A stretch of DNA of 64,000 nucleotides from Linum tenue (lineage: Eukaryota > Streptophyta > Magnoliopsida > Malpighiales > Linaceae), in contig CAMGYJ010000009.1 in the NCBI GenBank assembly GCA_946122785.1, positions 6,354,937-6,418,936 on the forward strand. The letters run 5' to 3'. Made by a program: the position numbers and the translations under genes. Positions 12,321 to 30,431 of this stretch are shown here, piece after piece. Under the pieces are notes generated by a model, which saw only the letters and a program-made list of their open reading frames with translations, did not search any database and had not been told where the DNA came from. The number at the start of each line of letters is the position of its first letter. Position 1 is the stretch's first letter.

Positions 12321-13760
12321 ATGGTGTTTTCATCCATTCCAGCTTATCTTGATCCAGCCAACTGGCAGCAACAAGTAAGTATTCAAGTTCAACCCTTACT
12401 TTTTTTATTTCTTATTCCTTTGAGGGATATTTCCTTTGTCCCCTCATCAACAAAAAAAAAAAAAAAGCAAGCTACAATAAGTATACCTGAATATACTCAT
12501 AAACTAAAAATAAATATTTTAATTGAAACAAAGAAATTAACCTTATTTTTTTTGTTTTGTTTCTTCTTTGTTAAGCAGCCGCAGATTAATCCACAAACTG
12601 GGGCGCTTAACATGATGATCATGACTAGCGGAAGCGGCGGCGGCCTCCACCCTTCCGCCGCAACGGCTCGCCCTCCGCCTCCGCCGCCTCCCCCGCTGCC
12701 CGCTGCTTCGGGCAGCAGCAGCGGCGGAGGCGGAGCGCCTGGGTCGATCCGGCCCGGTTCGATGGCGGACCGGGCCCGGATGGCGAACATCCCGATGCCG
12801 GAGGCGGCGCTGAAGTGCCCCCGGTGCGACTCCGGCAACACCAAGTTCTGCTACTTCAACAACTACAGCCTGTCCCAGCCCCGGCACTTCTGCAAGACCT
12901 GCCGCCGCTACTGGACCCGCGGCGGCGCCCTCCGCAACGTCCCCGTCGGGGGAGGCTGCCGCCGCAACAAGCGCTCCAGCAGCAAGACCGGCGGCTCCTC
13001 CTCCAAGTCCCCCGTCAGCGGCGGCGGAGACAACAACAACAGGCCGACGGCATCCGGAAACTCGTCCAGCAGCTGCGGCGGCGGCGGAGGTGACATGTTC
13101 GGGTCAGGCCTCGTTGGCGGCGGCGGCGGGGGGCCACCTCTCCGGTTCATGGCGCCCCTCCACCACCACCACCACGGCGGCCTCTCATCCGAATTCCTCG
13201 GAGGAGGGGAACATCACCTCGGGATGAGCTACGGCGGCGGCGGAGGAGGGATGATGAACAACGTCGGGGACGTGACCTTCCAAATGGGAGCGGCGGGGTC
13301 GCTGCTGTCTGGGATGGACACGTGGCGGCTCCAGCAGCAGCAGCAGCAAATGCCGTTTTTCGGGGGAGGGTTGATGGATTCAACGGCGGCGGCGGCGGCT
13401 TCTTCGGCGGGGCTGATGTATCCGTTCGAGAGCGGGGAGGCAGCGGCGGCTGGGGGGAAGTCATCGATGATAACGACGCAGCTGGCGGCGGTGAAGATGG
13501 AGGAGAGCCACCACAATCACCAGAGGAATCTGGCCAGGCAGCTCTTGCTCGGGATTAATAACAATCATATGAATAATCAGCAGCAGCAGCAGCAAGGGTA
13601 TAATAATAATAATATTATTAGCTATTATAATAATAATAATAATAGTAATGGCGGCGGCTGGGGTGGTTCTGGTGCTAATAATTCTGCTGCTGCTGGGTGG
13701 ACAAGTACTGCGGATCTTTCCAGCTTCACCTCTTCTTCCACTTCCAACAATCAGCTCTAG
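12321..13760 (+). CDS. Dof zinc-finger transcription factor
   Basis: Exon 1 (12321-12374) encodes [18 protein letters not shown] and exon 2 (12579-13760) the remaining 393 residues, giving 411 in all. The Dof domain has Cys98, Cys101, Cys123 and Cys126 (C-X2-C-X21-C-X2-C) within [20 protein letters not shown], followed by [20 protein letters not shown]. Dof proteins bind AAAG cores in plant promoters. The MVFSSIP start, the intron position and the tail resembling the OBP3/Dof2.4/Dof3.6 group suggest that subgroup, but the exact orthologue is not assigned. Outside the domain the protein is low-complexity: poly-Pro (about 50-57), Gly, His, Gln and Asn runs. The body is very GC-rich compared with its flanks. 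The 204-bp intron is a multiple of three and free of in-frame stops, so a naive reading gives a false 479-residue protein. Confidence 0.95.
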   Translation: MVFSSIPAYLDPANWQQQVSIQVQPLLFLFLIPLRDISFVPSSTKKKKKQATISIPEYTHKLKINILIETKKLTLFFLFCFFFVKQPQINPQTGALNMMIMTSGSGGGLHPSAATARPPPPPPPPLPAASGSSSGGGGAPGSIRPGSMADRARMANIPMPEAALKCPRCDSGNTKFCYFNNYSLSQPRHFCKTCRRYWTRGGALRNVPVGGGCRRNKRSSSKTGGSSSKSPVSGGGDNNNRPTASGNSSSSCGGGGGDMFGSGLVGGGGGGPPLRFMAPLHHHHHGGLSSEFLGGGEHHLGMSYGGGGGGMMNNVGDVTFQMGAAGSLLSGMDTWRLQQQQQQMPFFGGGLMDSTAAAAASSAGLMYPFESGEAAAAGGKSSMITTQLAAVKMEESHHNHQRNLARQLLLGINNNHMNNQQQQQQGYNNNNIISYYNNNNNSNGGGWGGSGANNSAAAGWTSTADLSSFTSSSTSNNQL

Positions 13761-19519
<5,759 letters not shown>

Positions 19520-19534
19520 GACAATATTGGAACC

Positions 19535-19910
19535 ATGGTGGTGGAGTTACTGGTGCTTCGTGCAGCGATTGTCTGGTGTCTAGAGCTGGGATTTACAAAT
19601 GTTGTTTTTGAAGGTGATGCCAAGGTGATCATTGATAAGGTCAATCAGGGAGATGCTAGAGACACTCAGGCTGGGGCGGTTCTGGCTGAAGTTGTGCATT
19701 ATTTTAGGGCCCAGTCGGAGTTTTTGGTTCGATTTGTAGGTCGGGGTAGCAATAGGGTAGCCCATTCGGTGGCTAGAAATGCCCTTTCTTTGTCCCCGGC
19801 TATGAGTCCTGTCTTTGATTATCAGACCTGGCTGTTTTCCAGAGTGTAACTTTTCTTGGTCTGATTCAATAGAAATATATATCTATCTTTTGTCCAAAAA
19901 AAAAAAGAAA
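19535..19910 (+). mobile_element. 5'-truncated LINE with RNase H-like tail
   Basis: A 376-bp insertion is bounded by the perfect 15-bp direct repeat GACAATATTGGAACC at 19520-19534 and 19911-19925 and ends in an A-rich tail (about 19896-19910). Both are marks of target-primed LINE insertion. It holds an open frame, from MVVELLVLRAAIVWCLE through FTNVVFEGDAKVIIDKVN to QTWLFSRV and a stop. This is the RNase H-like (RVT_3) domain found at the end of plant LINE polyproteins and in free RNase H-like genes. The start codon at 19535 comes from truncation, so this is not an independent gene. Confidence 0.88.
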
Positions 19911-19925
19911 GACAATATTGGAACC

Positions 19926-20704
19926 TATCCCATAATAATAATTAAAATATAAAGAAGACTGAGTGGTGGATGGTGAAGGTATTCGCCTCCCTCCCATGCA
20001 ACTCCACTTATTCCCCACTATATATAGTCGGCCTTATGTTACATATGATAAAAATTTATCTATCACTTTCTTGTGTCGTCATTTTATATATGTCGCTGTT
20101 TCTCATCCCGTATCCATCTCTGTTTTGTTTTCTTTCGCCTACCACGTCTGTCATTATCGTTGGTTGCTGCATGTAAACTTGTCAATGGATGCTTACGTGA
20201 GGAACCACTTCCATTCTATATGATCTTCTTCTCTCTTCAATCATGGATACGCATCCCAATCTCCTCTTTCCATCCTTAATTAGTGCATGCATCTGTGTAT
20301 GCAAATTCACTATTTGACGAGACTGCAACTTATTACAGACTACAGAGGGAGTACACGAACATCTGCAGCAGCAGGGTAGCAAAAACTTCCATAACCTTCC
20401 TTTTTCCTAAAGATCTCCACGGGCCAAATGGTCTAACACTAGAGATTAAACCCAGATTATCACACATGCCCAATAGGCCCTAACGTCATTCCTCAAAGCA
20501 GTAAAAAAGGGGGGCATAATTAACTAATTTCTCATTCAAGCAAAAACACGATACTGAGAGTGTGAAGACATCCATCTTGGACGCACCAAGAAAAAGTTTG
20601 AAGGAAAAACTATTTCAACCCACGCAGAACGGAAAAGAAGAAGCAGAAGAAGTAACACTGGATTTGAGAAGCGGATTTCAAAGCAGTTTGTGTTGAGAGG
20701 GTTC
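19926..20704. other. intergenic and GRWD1 3' flank
   Basis: AT-rich and pyrimidine-rich intergenic sequence. The last few hundred bases should hold the 3' untranslated region of the WD40 gene that ends at 20705. No other feature seen. Confidence 0.45.
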
Positions 20705-23700
20705 CTAACTGCCTTCCGAAGGGAGAGTTGTCTGTATGTTGGAAGGCATCAAGATGTTGAAACCATCTGCAGCAGTTGACACGATCATCCCAGGAATCTG
20801 AGAATGCCAATGCAGTTCCTTCAAATCCTTCTGACCCTGTTTGGAAAACCCGCACCAGAGTCAAAATTTGGCCCTTTCAAACTAATAAGATGAAGAAAAA
20901 AAAGAAGATGCTCTCTTCTTCTCCACTAGCCCTAGTAGCTTTACATTGCTACTCTCCACAGATCAAAATAATATGACAACAAGTACCTGATGAACAAAGA
21001 GAAGCTGTGGAGGAAGATCTGCCGGGGCATTTACTTGCTCTTTTGTTTTAGCTTTAAACTCTGCTTCCTCTTCCTCGTCCTTCTCCAGTGACAGATCCCA
21101 TATCCTAATAATGGTGAAGGGTCAAATTTGTGAGTTCCCAAAGGAAAAACAGCAAGTATCATTATCATTTGTGTAGTTCAGACTTACGTCAATTGATTAT
21201 CGGCTGATGAAACAGCTAATGTGGAAGCCTCGTGGTGACTCCATTCAATGGAGGTTATGGGGAATTTATGGTAATCAAAGTGTGATACAACTGATGTATC
21301 ATCGTCCTGCACAAATATGAGGAAAATAAAAGGAAACATCTCATTAGAAGCTGTACTCTAGTTTTAAAGCCAAGTAATAAAAAAACACGGGCAAAGCAAT
21401 CTCCGAGACATTGACAGTTTTCCTTCTTCACTAGAAGGAGATACTCTAGGTATGGTTGTTTGAGCTTTTGCTTCAAAATAAACAGTCTATCAGTTTTGGT
21501 AGAACTGAGAAAAGGGTTTCTTTTATTGGGCTTTAGAGAAAAATATTTTATAGTAATGAAAAGAGTAATTCATTGTATGATAGGTTGTTTGTCTAATAAT
21601 AAAAAAATGAGTGAACTTTGGAAACAATATAACGGGTATAACTTTGACAATAACTTATTGCATTATTGTTCCAAATAGAAGAAAGAGAATAATTGGAATT
21701 CTTCTAAAAAGGTCTGAAGAAGTGTCATCGTTTTTGGTTGCAAGCCAAGTTTTTTTTTTTTTAAAGTTCCATGGGTTTTAGCCCCCGAAGCTATCTCCAA
21801 CATCTAAACCGTTTTCTTGGTGAAACCTTACCAGAAAGACGAGTGTAACTTGAGAACAACACAAAGAGGTCACATTCAGAGCAAGAAAAAACATACCATA
21901 TTCTGTGACAGCAACCTAAGATCACGAATAGAAAATGTCCCGTCATCACATCCAGAGGCCAACATCATACTAGCAAGCCTATCAGAATTCACAACATTAG
22001 ATGTGAGCGTACACCACAAGGCGACAAAGACCATCACAAATTGAATTTAGTAGTTGATGGGCGTCAAGTAAGAACCTGTTCCATGAAATGACATTAACAT
22101 CAGCATTGTGTGCCTTGAAGCGAATTGCTGGTACCTTTCCTCGACGAGTATCCCATATTGCAATAGTCCCATCAACAGAGCAAGAGGCAAAGATGTCATC
22201 TTCTGTGGGACTCCACTGCACATGTAAACATGTTCCAAATAAGATCCTTAAGAAATGCAGAAAAGTATCATATGGCTAACTAACCATATAGCAAATCAAT
22301 CAAGTACCTGTAGATCTTCAACACTTGAAACATGTCCAAGAAATGGTGCAGGATCAACATTCCATGAAGACCCAGATGTGGGCTCCCACAAATGAATAGA
22401 ATTCCTACAATCCCCTACATATGCATAAAACCACAAGAGTAAAACATTTAAAGCACATCAAATGTGAAAAGAGTTTTAAGGTGGAGGCAGACAGCCGGAA
22501 AAAAGGACATTCTAAGTACCTGACACCATCCTTCCAGCAACACGAGGACTCCAATCTATGGCATACCCTTCTTCATTGTGGCCTTTGAAATTAACTAATG
22601 GGGCCTGATTTACAACTGGAGGAGGATCCTTCATTACTGCTTCTGTTTTGGACTCTGCTAAACCATTCAGATGACTGCTGAAATCCCATATCTGTAAAGA
22701 AAGGAATCAGGATTCAAAATTTGAATGCAGGCATAATACACCCAACCCTTTTGGCAAAGTAGATATGGAGCTGCCATCATATCTAAAATTTCAGCATCAT
22801 ATGCCATGCCATCCACTCCTTGATCATTTAGAGCTCAAAACTGACCTGTACATGACCAGAATCTGACCAAGTTGCACATATATGAGGACTCTGAGTCATA
22901 GCACGAATGCGATTAACACAACCTCCATGGGCCACTCTCCTCATCTACAGCGTGGCAAAATTTTAAACGTCAGAAAATCCAAATGGTTAAGTATGGGGAT
23001 AAGGAAAAACCAGTTGACCGAGAGATAAAAGACTAAACAAAGTGCAGTTGTCACCTGCAAAGAAGGTGCCTTTGATCCACCAGCCTCCTCGTCATCACTA
23101 TCTTCATCACTATCACTACTATCGTCATCCGCGTCCGATTCCCCGTCAGCATTCTCGCTAGGCACGAGTTTGCGTCTTTTACCAGAGACATTAGAGACTT
23201 TGAATATTCCGATAGAGTTCCAAGCAGGGTTCTCTGCCTATAAGAATAAAAACATCGAAATCTCCTATATAAGTAAAAGCATTCAAAACTCCGGCCTACT
23301 TCGATCATAATCAAAATCCGCAAGAACAGCAGCCGCAACCAATATCAGAAAATGTAATCCTTGCAATTCAACCCCAGAGGATGGAAAATCTCACCTGAGT
23401 TCCCGAAACTAAATAAACTGTGTGGGGAAAATCAGTCCGAACTAAACCGAGGGAATCATGGACGATATCGAAGCTGCACAAAAGAAGGAAGCTTTGAGGA
23501 ACTAGTGAATGAAAGCCACAATGGTGGGTACTGAGTGAGAGCAAGACAGATAGTAAGTAACCTCAAGCAGGGCCAGCCAACGTGAAAGGCGTGAAGAGAG
23601 TTGTAGGCAGAAGGGTCACACTCGAGCTCTTCTCCTTCCTCGAGCTTGTCGACTCCAGGTTGCCAGACCGTCATCGGCTTGGAAGGCATAGTCGAAGACG

Positions 23701-23882
23701 ACGGTCCGTCGTACGACCCCTGTGTAATAATTGCACAACACCACGAAAAGAGAACAAAAAACTTGAGTAGAGCTGGAACCGAAGGATTGAGAATAGTATG
23801 CGCAATAGAAGGAGGTGGAAGCAGAGACCTTGTTCTTTTTGTTCTTTCGCTTGGCCTTCTTAGGGTTAGCGCTGCGAGCCAT
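20705..23882 (-). CDS. GRWD1: GRWD1-type glutamate-rich WD40 protein
   Basis: Twelve exons in transcript order: 23829-23882, 23562-23719, 23395-23473, 23055-23237, 22846-22944, 22520-22691, 22308-22414, 22076-22215, 21897-21978, 21188-21306, 20987-21104 and 20705-20836. They join in phase to 480 residues. The protein begins with a basic stretch ([13 protein letters not shown]). An N-terminal CAF1C/H4-binding-like part contains [20 protein letters not shown] and [15 protein letters not shown], and an acidic Asp/Glu/Ser run (about residues 122-150) gives the family its name. WD40 blades follow, with [61 protein letters not shown] and [18 protein letters not shown]. The C-terminus reads [21 protein letters not shown]1 homologues act in ribosome biogenesis and bind histones; the nucleolar role here is inferred from the family. 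Confidence 0.93.
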
Positions 23883-24391
23883 TTTTTCTCGTGGCGGTGG
23901 TGAGGCTGAGGGGAGGTTTTTGCCTAGGGTTTTGGAGGAAGAACGCCGTGAAATTCAGATTTTAGCTGATTGTATTACAGCAAACCAGGCACTGGTAGGA
24001 TTTCAATGGAACTACTGGCCTTCTATGATCTTCCGGTTTTTTTCTCCGGAAAAATGAAACACCGTGAGCAAAGCCCAAATCCTGGCCCAAGTCCAACTGT
24101 GAGATGCGGAACAGTGAAAGGGCCTTGGATATTAATTTTGAGCGGGCCCAACGTCATTGGGTCTGGACTTTGCTAAAGAAGAAAAACCGATCTTCCACAA
24201 AGCTGGCCTCTTCATAAACATAGATATGTTCCACCTGAATCCTCCAATTCAGCTATATACATGGAATCTTCGTAATTATCTCATGATTTGAAATCTGTTA
24301 ACCAAGTTGTTCGGCATACGCGTACAAGGGTTTCATTCTTACCCTAAAACAAGTGGTGATTTATTCCAGTTTCCCCCTAGCTAGTTCATCA
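23883..24391. other. GRWD1 upstream region
   Basis: Immediate 5' region of the minus-strand WD40 gene, followed by intergenic sequence shared with the promoter side of the alpha-galactosidase gene. No gene or clear TATA box seen on the minus strand. Confidence 0.4.
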
Positions 24392-24399
24392 CTGTTATT

Positions 24400-24689
24400 T
24401 AGGGGTGTGCAACGGTTCGGTTCGGTCCGGACTGGACCAAACTCATGAGAACCGCGGTCCATTAGTGAAAGACATGTTAGGACCAAGGACCGGACCATTC
24501 TTGCATTTGGTCCATTTGGTCCGGTTCGGTCCGGTCCAAATATGAGCTCGGTCCACCATTTCTTCAGTAATTATAAAAATCAGGAGGACCAAGGACCGGA
24601 CCGCATTTAACTCGGTCTGGTCCGGTCCGGTCTTAACAACGGTTTGGTCCGGTGTGGTCCGGTACGGACCGGACCATTGCACACCACTA
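24400..24689. mobile_element. hAT-type MITE
   Basis: A 290-bp element with terminal inverted repeats TAGGGGTGTGCAA and TAGTGGTGTGCAA (right end reversed) is flanked by the perfect 8-bp direct repeat CTGTTATT at 24392-24399 and 24690-24697. The interior is built from GGTTCGGTCCGGT-type words in both orientations, so it can fold on itself. It lies about 260 bp upstream of the alpha-galactosidase TATA box. Confidence 0.9.
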
Positions 24690-24949
24690 CTGTTATTGTA
24701 TTTTATTATGTGATATCATTAACATAAAAAGGTATATGGCTTTTTCTGGACACCAATCATCGATGTCAACAAACACCAGCTTTGAGCATGTGAATCTGCA
24801 CAGGAGAGAGATGTCAAATTGTTTTGATTTGTTTTCAAGCAAAAGAAACAATAATTCGAACTTCTTTCTTTATATCAAACGGATGACGACGAGGGAAAAT
24901 TGAGCTGTCAAACAACTTAAAAGGCCAGAGCCTCCACTCCATTGTTGTT

Positions 24950-24958
24950 TATAAATAG
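24950..24958 (+). promoter_or_regulatory. TATA box of alpha-galactosidase gene
   Basis: TATAAATAG lies 212 bp upstream of the start codon. The expected transcription start is about 24985, leaving a leader of roughly 185 bases. Assignment is by sequence and spacing only. Confidence 0.6.
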
Positions 24959-25169
24959 GGAAAACAGAGTTGCCACATCATTTCCATCACAGCATATCCC
25001 TCGGTATTTGCTCTCAGCTTCTTTGTCCCATTTTCCGGATCCGCTTTCCGGTTCTCATTTATTCCTCTCTCGTAACGTCAATACCAAAAAAAACCACGCC
25101 TAATTATTCCCCCCGGTCTCTGGAAATTCAAGTCACGGTTTTTCTGCCATCGGTCTGTAATATTGTTGT

Positions 25170-28100
25170 ATGGCTGTTCCACGTGATCGCCGCCGCAGCC
25201 GGGCGTCGTCCGGCCAAGTGATGGTGGCGGCGGTGTTGGTTGATATCTTCATGGTTGTCGTCGTCCTAAATGCCGGCGGCATCAGCGCCGGCGGGCGAGC
25301 CACGGCGTTGGATTGGCGGAAGGAGACGAGAAGGAGGCTTATTGCCAATGGATTGGGTCTTACACCGCCTATGGGGTAAGTTAAAGTAGTTATGGTTTTC
25401 CTTTAACCTCTCTATGCCAATTTTTTTAGGTTCTATTTTTAGGTTCTATTTTTATCGGAGAATAATAGAATAATAGGGTCGTGAAGAGAGAAGAAAGAAA
25501 TAGTATAGCATAATAGGATAAAGACAGGAAGGGCCTAATTAATATGGCCATTACTGGGCCTGCTTATTAGTTAGGTGTTACATCTGAATGATAGGGTCTA
25601 TTATGGGTAGATTATGTGAAAATCTGCAATGATTGTAAAATCGTATCTGGAAATTAGGTGTAGATTATTTTGTTATGAAAAAACTGTGGTTCAGTTATTT
25701 TGTTGGATTAAAAATCGTATGTCGGTTTAAATTGATATATATAAAATCGACCGAACCTTCGATACGGTTTCACAAACATGGAAACTTTGTAGAGAGATGT
25801 TATTTGATTTGCATTCTGAGTATTATATAGTTTAAGCATTATGACCCAATAACTCTTGATGTGGTACGTTAGTATACTGATCGCTAATTTATTGGCTCTA
25901 CGACCCAATAGTTTTTTTTATGGCAGTGGTATACTAAATTAGATTTCTCGATCGAATGTAATAATAGAATCTTAATGGCCAAACCATTTAATTCAAAAGC
26001 TTGAACTATTAATCAAAGATTTCAAGATGATTTTTTTTTTTTTTTTTGTTTACACTTCCGATTGACTTTATAGTAGATGATATGATCCCGTGTGAATAAT
26101 TTGACCTAACCGTGTGAAATTTGGGTGGCGGATCAGATGGAATAGCTGGAACCATTTCCAGTGTAATATTTCAGAGGAGATGATAAGGGAAACAGGTAAT
26201 TAATTATCTATTCTCATTGAATTAATTTTTACCAACTAAATTGGTTCATCAAAATTCAAAAAAAAAATATATGTGTGTGTGGGTTGATTATAATTATATT
26301 TGTTGTGGTACAGCGGATGCCATGGTTTCATCTGGGCTTGTCGCTTTAGGGTATCACTACATCAACATAGGTATCTATAGTTACTTGCTCCTCCCCTTGT
26401 TCCTTCTTATTTATCATTTTATTCTGTATTAAAACAAATTTTAACCATGTAATTAATTATTTTCTTTCATCTTATCAGATGATTGTTGGGCTGAACTTAA
26501 CAGGGATTCTGAGGTACTCTCCATAGAGGATAAAATAAATTAATATAATACATTATGACGATCCAAACTTTGGCACCATGGACAAAACTAGGTCGAATTT
26601 TAGAGAGAGAAAGAAAGATGAAAATGGGTATATAAATTCAAATTCTTAGGATGAATAGAGCACGCATATAGAGTAAATAGTTATATTTAAGGTTGTACGT
26701 AATTTCGTAGTTTAATAATCTTTAGAAAATGGTATCAAAGTCATTCGATAATTCCATGAATGTCGCGACGATTTTTATGTCAATTAATTTTTTTTAAAAA
26801 TAATCCGTAAGTGAAAATATATGTTCGACTTCTTTCCTCGGTCTTTTTTAACCATCCTTACTCTTCCGTCTAAAATTCATAATATTTTGTGAAGTATTTA
26901 TTTGAAAATAAAGAATGGTGTGACGATGTGGTGAATCATATCTCATATATGCCATTAATATAATTCTCATGTGCCCTGCCATGCTATTTTCTTATATATT
27001 GATTCAACGAAGTCATGCCAAGTTAATTGTTAATACTAAAGATGATCAACTTTGAATTACAGTTGTTTTCATCTCAAGTTTTGGAAATTAAAGTGTCAGA
27101 GTCCGGACCATCATATAATGTACTATTAGCTCGATAATTAACGGATAATAATCGATCTTCAAACTAATTGAATAAGCATACGGAATCATTAATTATACTT
27201 TGGGTGGTGGTAGGGAAATTTCGTGGCTAAAAATTCAACCTTCCCATCCGGAATCAAGGCGCTGGCAGATTATGTCCATGCTAAAGGTCTCAAACTTGGA
27301 ATTTATTCAGATGCCGGGTACGTACGATCGACGTCGGTAATCTAATCTCCCATTAAAATTCCTAACCTTATTTATCTAATTAACTAGCTTTAACAATTGA
27401 TTCGTTTCCCTTGATCTCACGGCCGGCCGGCCGGGTTCTGCAATCTGCATTGGATCCAGTTCTCAAACTTGCAGCAACCTAATGCCAGGATCATTGGGCC
27501 ACGAAGAACAAGACGCCAAAACCTTTGCTTCCTGGGTACCTACGTATAATACACATCTATATTTTTTTGTTTTTGTTTTTGCCGATCCATCCTTCGCTCT
27601 CCCACGGCTGAGTTACCTTTTGTTGGTTGGGCTATATATGAATATAATTACAGGGAATCGACTACTTGAAATATGATAACTGCAACGACGACGGGACAAG
27701 CCCCAAACTGAGGTTAGGAAAAACACTTAACTTGGGTTTTATGGCAAGCCGATTCATTAGTACAAGTTTTACGCTTGGGTGTCCTCCTTAAAGGGCATCG
27801 TACTAATTGGGCTTGGTTGACAGTTATATACAAGGGGTTCCTTTCCTTGTATTACCGATGTGTACGTGAATTGTCTCATAACATGTACAAACAGGTATCC
27901 TGTGATGAGCAGAGCACTGTTAGATAGCGGGAGACCAATCTTCTTCTCTCTATGTGAATGGTACGAAACTTTCACTAGCAAGCTAATCATGATGTGTTCT
28001 GGACTTGTGTGCAATGACTCTGTTTTTTTGGGTGCAGGGGCAGGGAAGACCCTGCGACTTGGGCCAGCGGGATCGGAAATAGTTGGAGAACAACAGGGGA

Positions 28101-29166
28101 CATTAGTGACAATTGGGACAGGTTGGTACCCTTCAAAATTCAAATTCAATTACACATTCTGCCCAATCTGAGTGCAAGAATGTATAATTTAGTGTGTGAA
28201 ATTAATCAAATTCATCTGCACTGCAGCATGACATCTTGTGCAGATCAAAATGATCAATGGGCGCTTAATGCTGGTCCAGGAGGCTGGAATGGTAATGATC
28301 CACATCAAAATGTGCTAAAGGGTTCGAACTTAATTGAATAGTTATGGATGATTCATATAATTTTATGTATGCTTCTGCAGATCCTGACATGCTTGAAGTT
28401 GGGAATGGGGGAATGACCACCGAAGAATACCGAGCACATTTCAGCATATGGGCATTAGCCAAGGCAAATCATACAAATCTTTTTGAGTCTCTCTATAACA
28501 TTATCCACTTGTTGAAATGGGTTTCGCTAACTCGTTGAGTTTTGCCCCCGAAAAAATTGTTACAGGCGCCGCTCCTCATTGGGTGCGACGTTCGGTCCAT
28601 GACCAAAGAAACGCACGAAATTCTGAGCAACGACGAAGTGATTGCTGTGAATCAAGGTAATGTGGCCCCTCGCGTCTCGATCGCGCGCGTTTTGAGCTCG
28701 TCTTAGGGGGGTCGTTAGAAGGTGCGATATTAATCGACTTGTTATTGTAAAAATCAGATAAGTTAGGAGTGCAAGGGAAGAAGGTGAAGAAGGAGGGGGA
28801 TTTGGAGGTTTGGGCTGGACCACTCAGTCACAACAGAGTGGCAGTGGTGCTGTGGAATAGAAGCTCTTCCAACGCCACGGTCACCGCGGAATGGCCAGAC
28901 CTAGGGCTCGATCCATCCGCCATTGTTGAGGTCAGAGATCTGTGGGAGGTGAGCAATCCACCCAACTGTTTGTATTTTCCATTAGCTAGACATGTCAAAT
29001 AATTAAATGGGCATTTGATATAATCTCTTTTTTGGGGAATGGAATGCAGCACTTGACATACCATCGAGTGGGAGTTGAAATCTCTGCTGAATTGGAGCCT
29101 CATGCTTGTAAGATGTATGTCTTCACTCCAACACATTCTGGAAAACTACTTGGGCACGAGTTGTGA
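25170..29166 (+). CDS. AGAL: Alpha-galactosidase (GH27)
   Basis: Fourteen exons (25170-25375, 26137-26195, 26314-26370, 26479-26513, 27214-27317, 27460-27535, 27654-27712, 27895-27960, 28038-28121, 28227-28291, 28381-28463, 28566-28656, 28758-28948, 29050-29166) give 430 residues. The enzyme removes terminal alpha-1,6-galactose from oligosaccharides, galactomannans or glycolipids in the wall, apoplast or vacuole. A basic start and a hydrophobic segment (about 17-36) suggest a signal peptide or anchor. Family blocks are complete: [79 protein letters not shown] with the expected nucleophile Asp187, [18 protein letters not shown] with the expected acid/base Asp242, [17 protein letters not shown] and [20 protein letters not shown]. 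The C-terminal beta domain ends at [10 protein letters not shown]. Intron 11 has a GC donor (AAG|GCAAAT) and an ordinary AG acceptor; the protein continues correctly from ALAK to APLLIGCD. It resembles Arabidopsis AGAL1/AGAL2. Confidence 0.95.
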
Positions 29167-29345
29167 ATTAAACTAGATTGATCTTCAACAAAAAAAATGT
29201 TGTATCCTATACTTGTGTGTTATTTCCCCCAGGTCTTGCCTTCCAATTTTGTATTTTGTTCCATGCACATTCATCGAAAAAATGGATGATATTGGTCAAA
29301 ATTCAACGATTGGGAAACACAAAACTCAAAAGAAGAATGTTATGT

Positions 29346-29694
29346 TAGGGGTCGTTGCGATTGTTAAATAGATGTATTGTTAAGAATGCATGTATAATTA
29401 TATACATGTATTGTCGAATTTGATGCATTGTAGAATACAACGTTTGGTATGTGTGATTGTGTATGTCGCATCAGCTAAAAGCTGAGACAAAACAATCTCA
29501 ACTCAACTATCTCAACAATCACAACTAAAAGTTGAGATATAACAATCACTCAAAATGAGTGATAGTTTCTGTCACATCATAGAAACAATCCATGTATTGT
29601 TTCTGCTAAAAAAAACAAAAAAACGATGCATTGTAAACAATACATGCATAATGACAATCTCAACAAAACAATCGCAACTTCCAAACTACACCTA
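29346..29694. repeat. dispersed repeat, related to 55095-55320
   Basis: Begins TAGGGGTCGTTGCGATTG and ends CAATCGCAACTTCC...CACCTA, so the ends are partly inverted. The interior has many ATGCATTGT/ACAATGCAT words and an AAAATGAGTGATAGTTTCTG block. A related block lies at 55095-55320. I found no matching target duplication, so the superfamily is not assigned. Confidence 0.5.
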
Positions 29695-30129
29695 GTATAT
29701 ATGCATTTCCTGTTTTAAAATTCTACGTGGCTGTGACAATTGAATGGGTGTATTTATGAGCATTGACTAGCTTGCTTATTTACTAGTCGCGTACAGTTAA
29801 ACTCTCTCTTACTTTGAAGATCATGTGTTCATTTGCAGATAAAATTTTAGGTTAGCCGCAAGCTAGTTTTAGTCATGCTAAGTAGATTGATTAGGATCCT
29901 TGGGGAATGTGATCCGAGTAGCATTTATCTACTTAGTAAATTTACCGATGTCTTACAGCAAATCAAAACAATTATGCTCGAGTGAATGAATGCAATTAAA
30001 ATTTAAACAACTGGGTTAAGTTTCCCTAAATACGATGGCCGAATTTCTCTTGTATAATTACAAACAAAGGAAATACAAGGCAAATAAGTTAAAGCACATA
30101 AAAAATGGTTGTTTTGGAATAATTTTTCT

Positions 30130-30269
30130 TAGATGATTATGCATGCTAACTCATTAATAAGGTGACACAATGTCACATCTATTAAGATGCTCTATCCCTT
30201 CCACTAAGGTCATTCCCTACTTGTGCATGGGCCTCTTCCACCCGAACCATGTACAGCCCTAGCTAAGAC
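30130..30269 (-). pseudogene. hAT transposase remnant, distal C-terminal piece
   Basis: This is the sequence on the far side of the solo LTR. Read on the minus strand through one copy of the duplicated AAGAC, the hAT frame from 32522-32669 (GRVIGPHRNSL) runs into this piece. A VEEAHAQVGNDL stretch near 30205-30245 is a weak match to the VEALMCAQxWL-type end of hAT transposases. Coding similarity is poor here and rests mostly on position. Confidence 0.35.
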
Positions 30270-30398
30270 TGTAACATCCCATTCCGGCAAAACCCATATT
30301 TCGATCGCTAGAAAAGTTCGCGATTTAAAATCGAGCGTTTTGATAATATTTCGGCGGAAATCGGATTATCGATCGATCGGATAAGTATACGTATTAAT

Positions 30399-30431
<33 letters not shown>

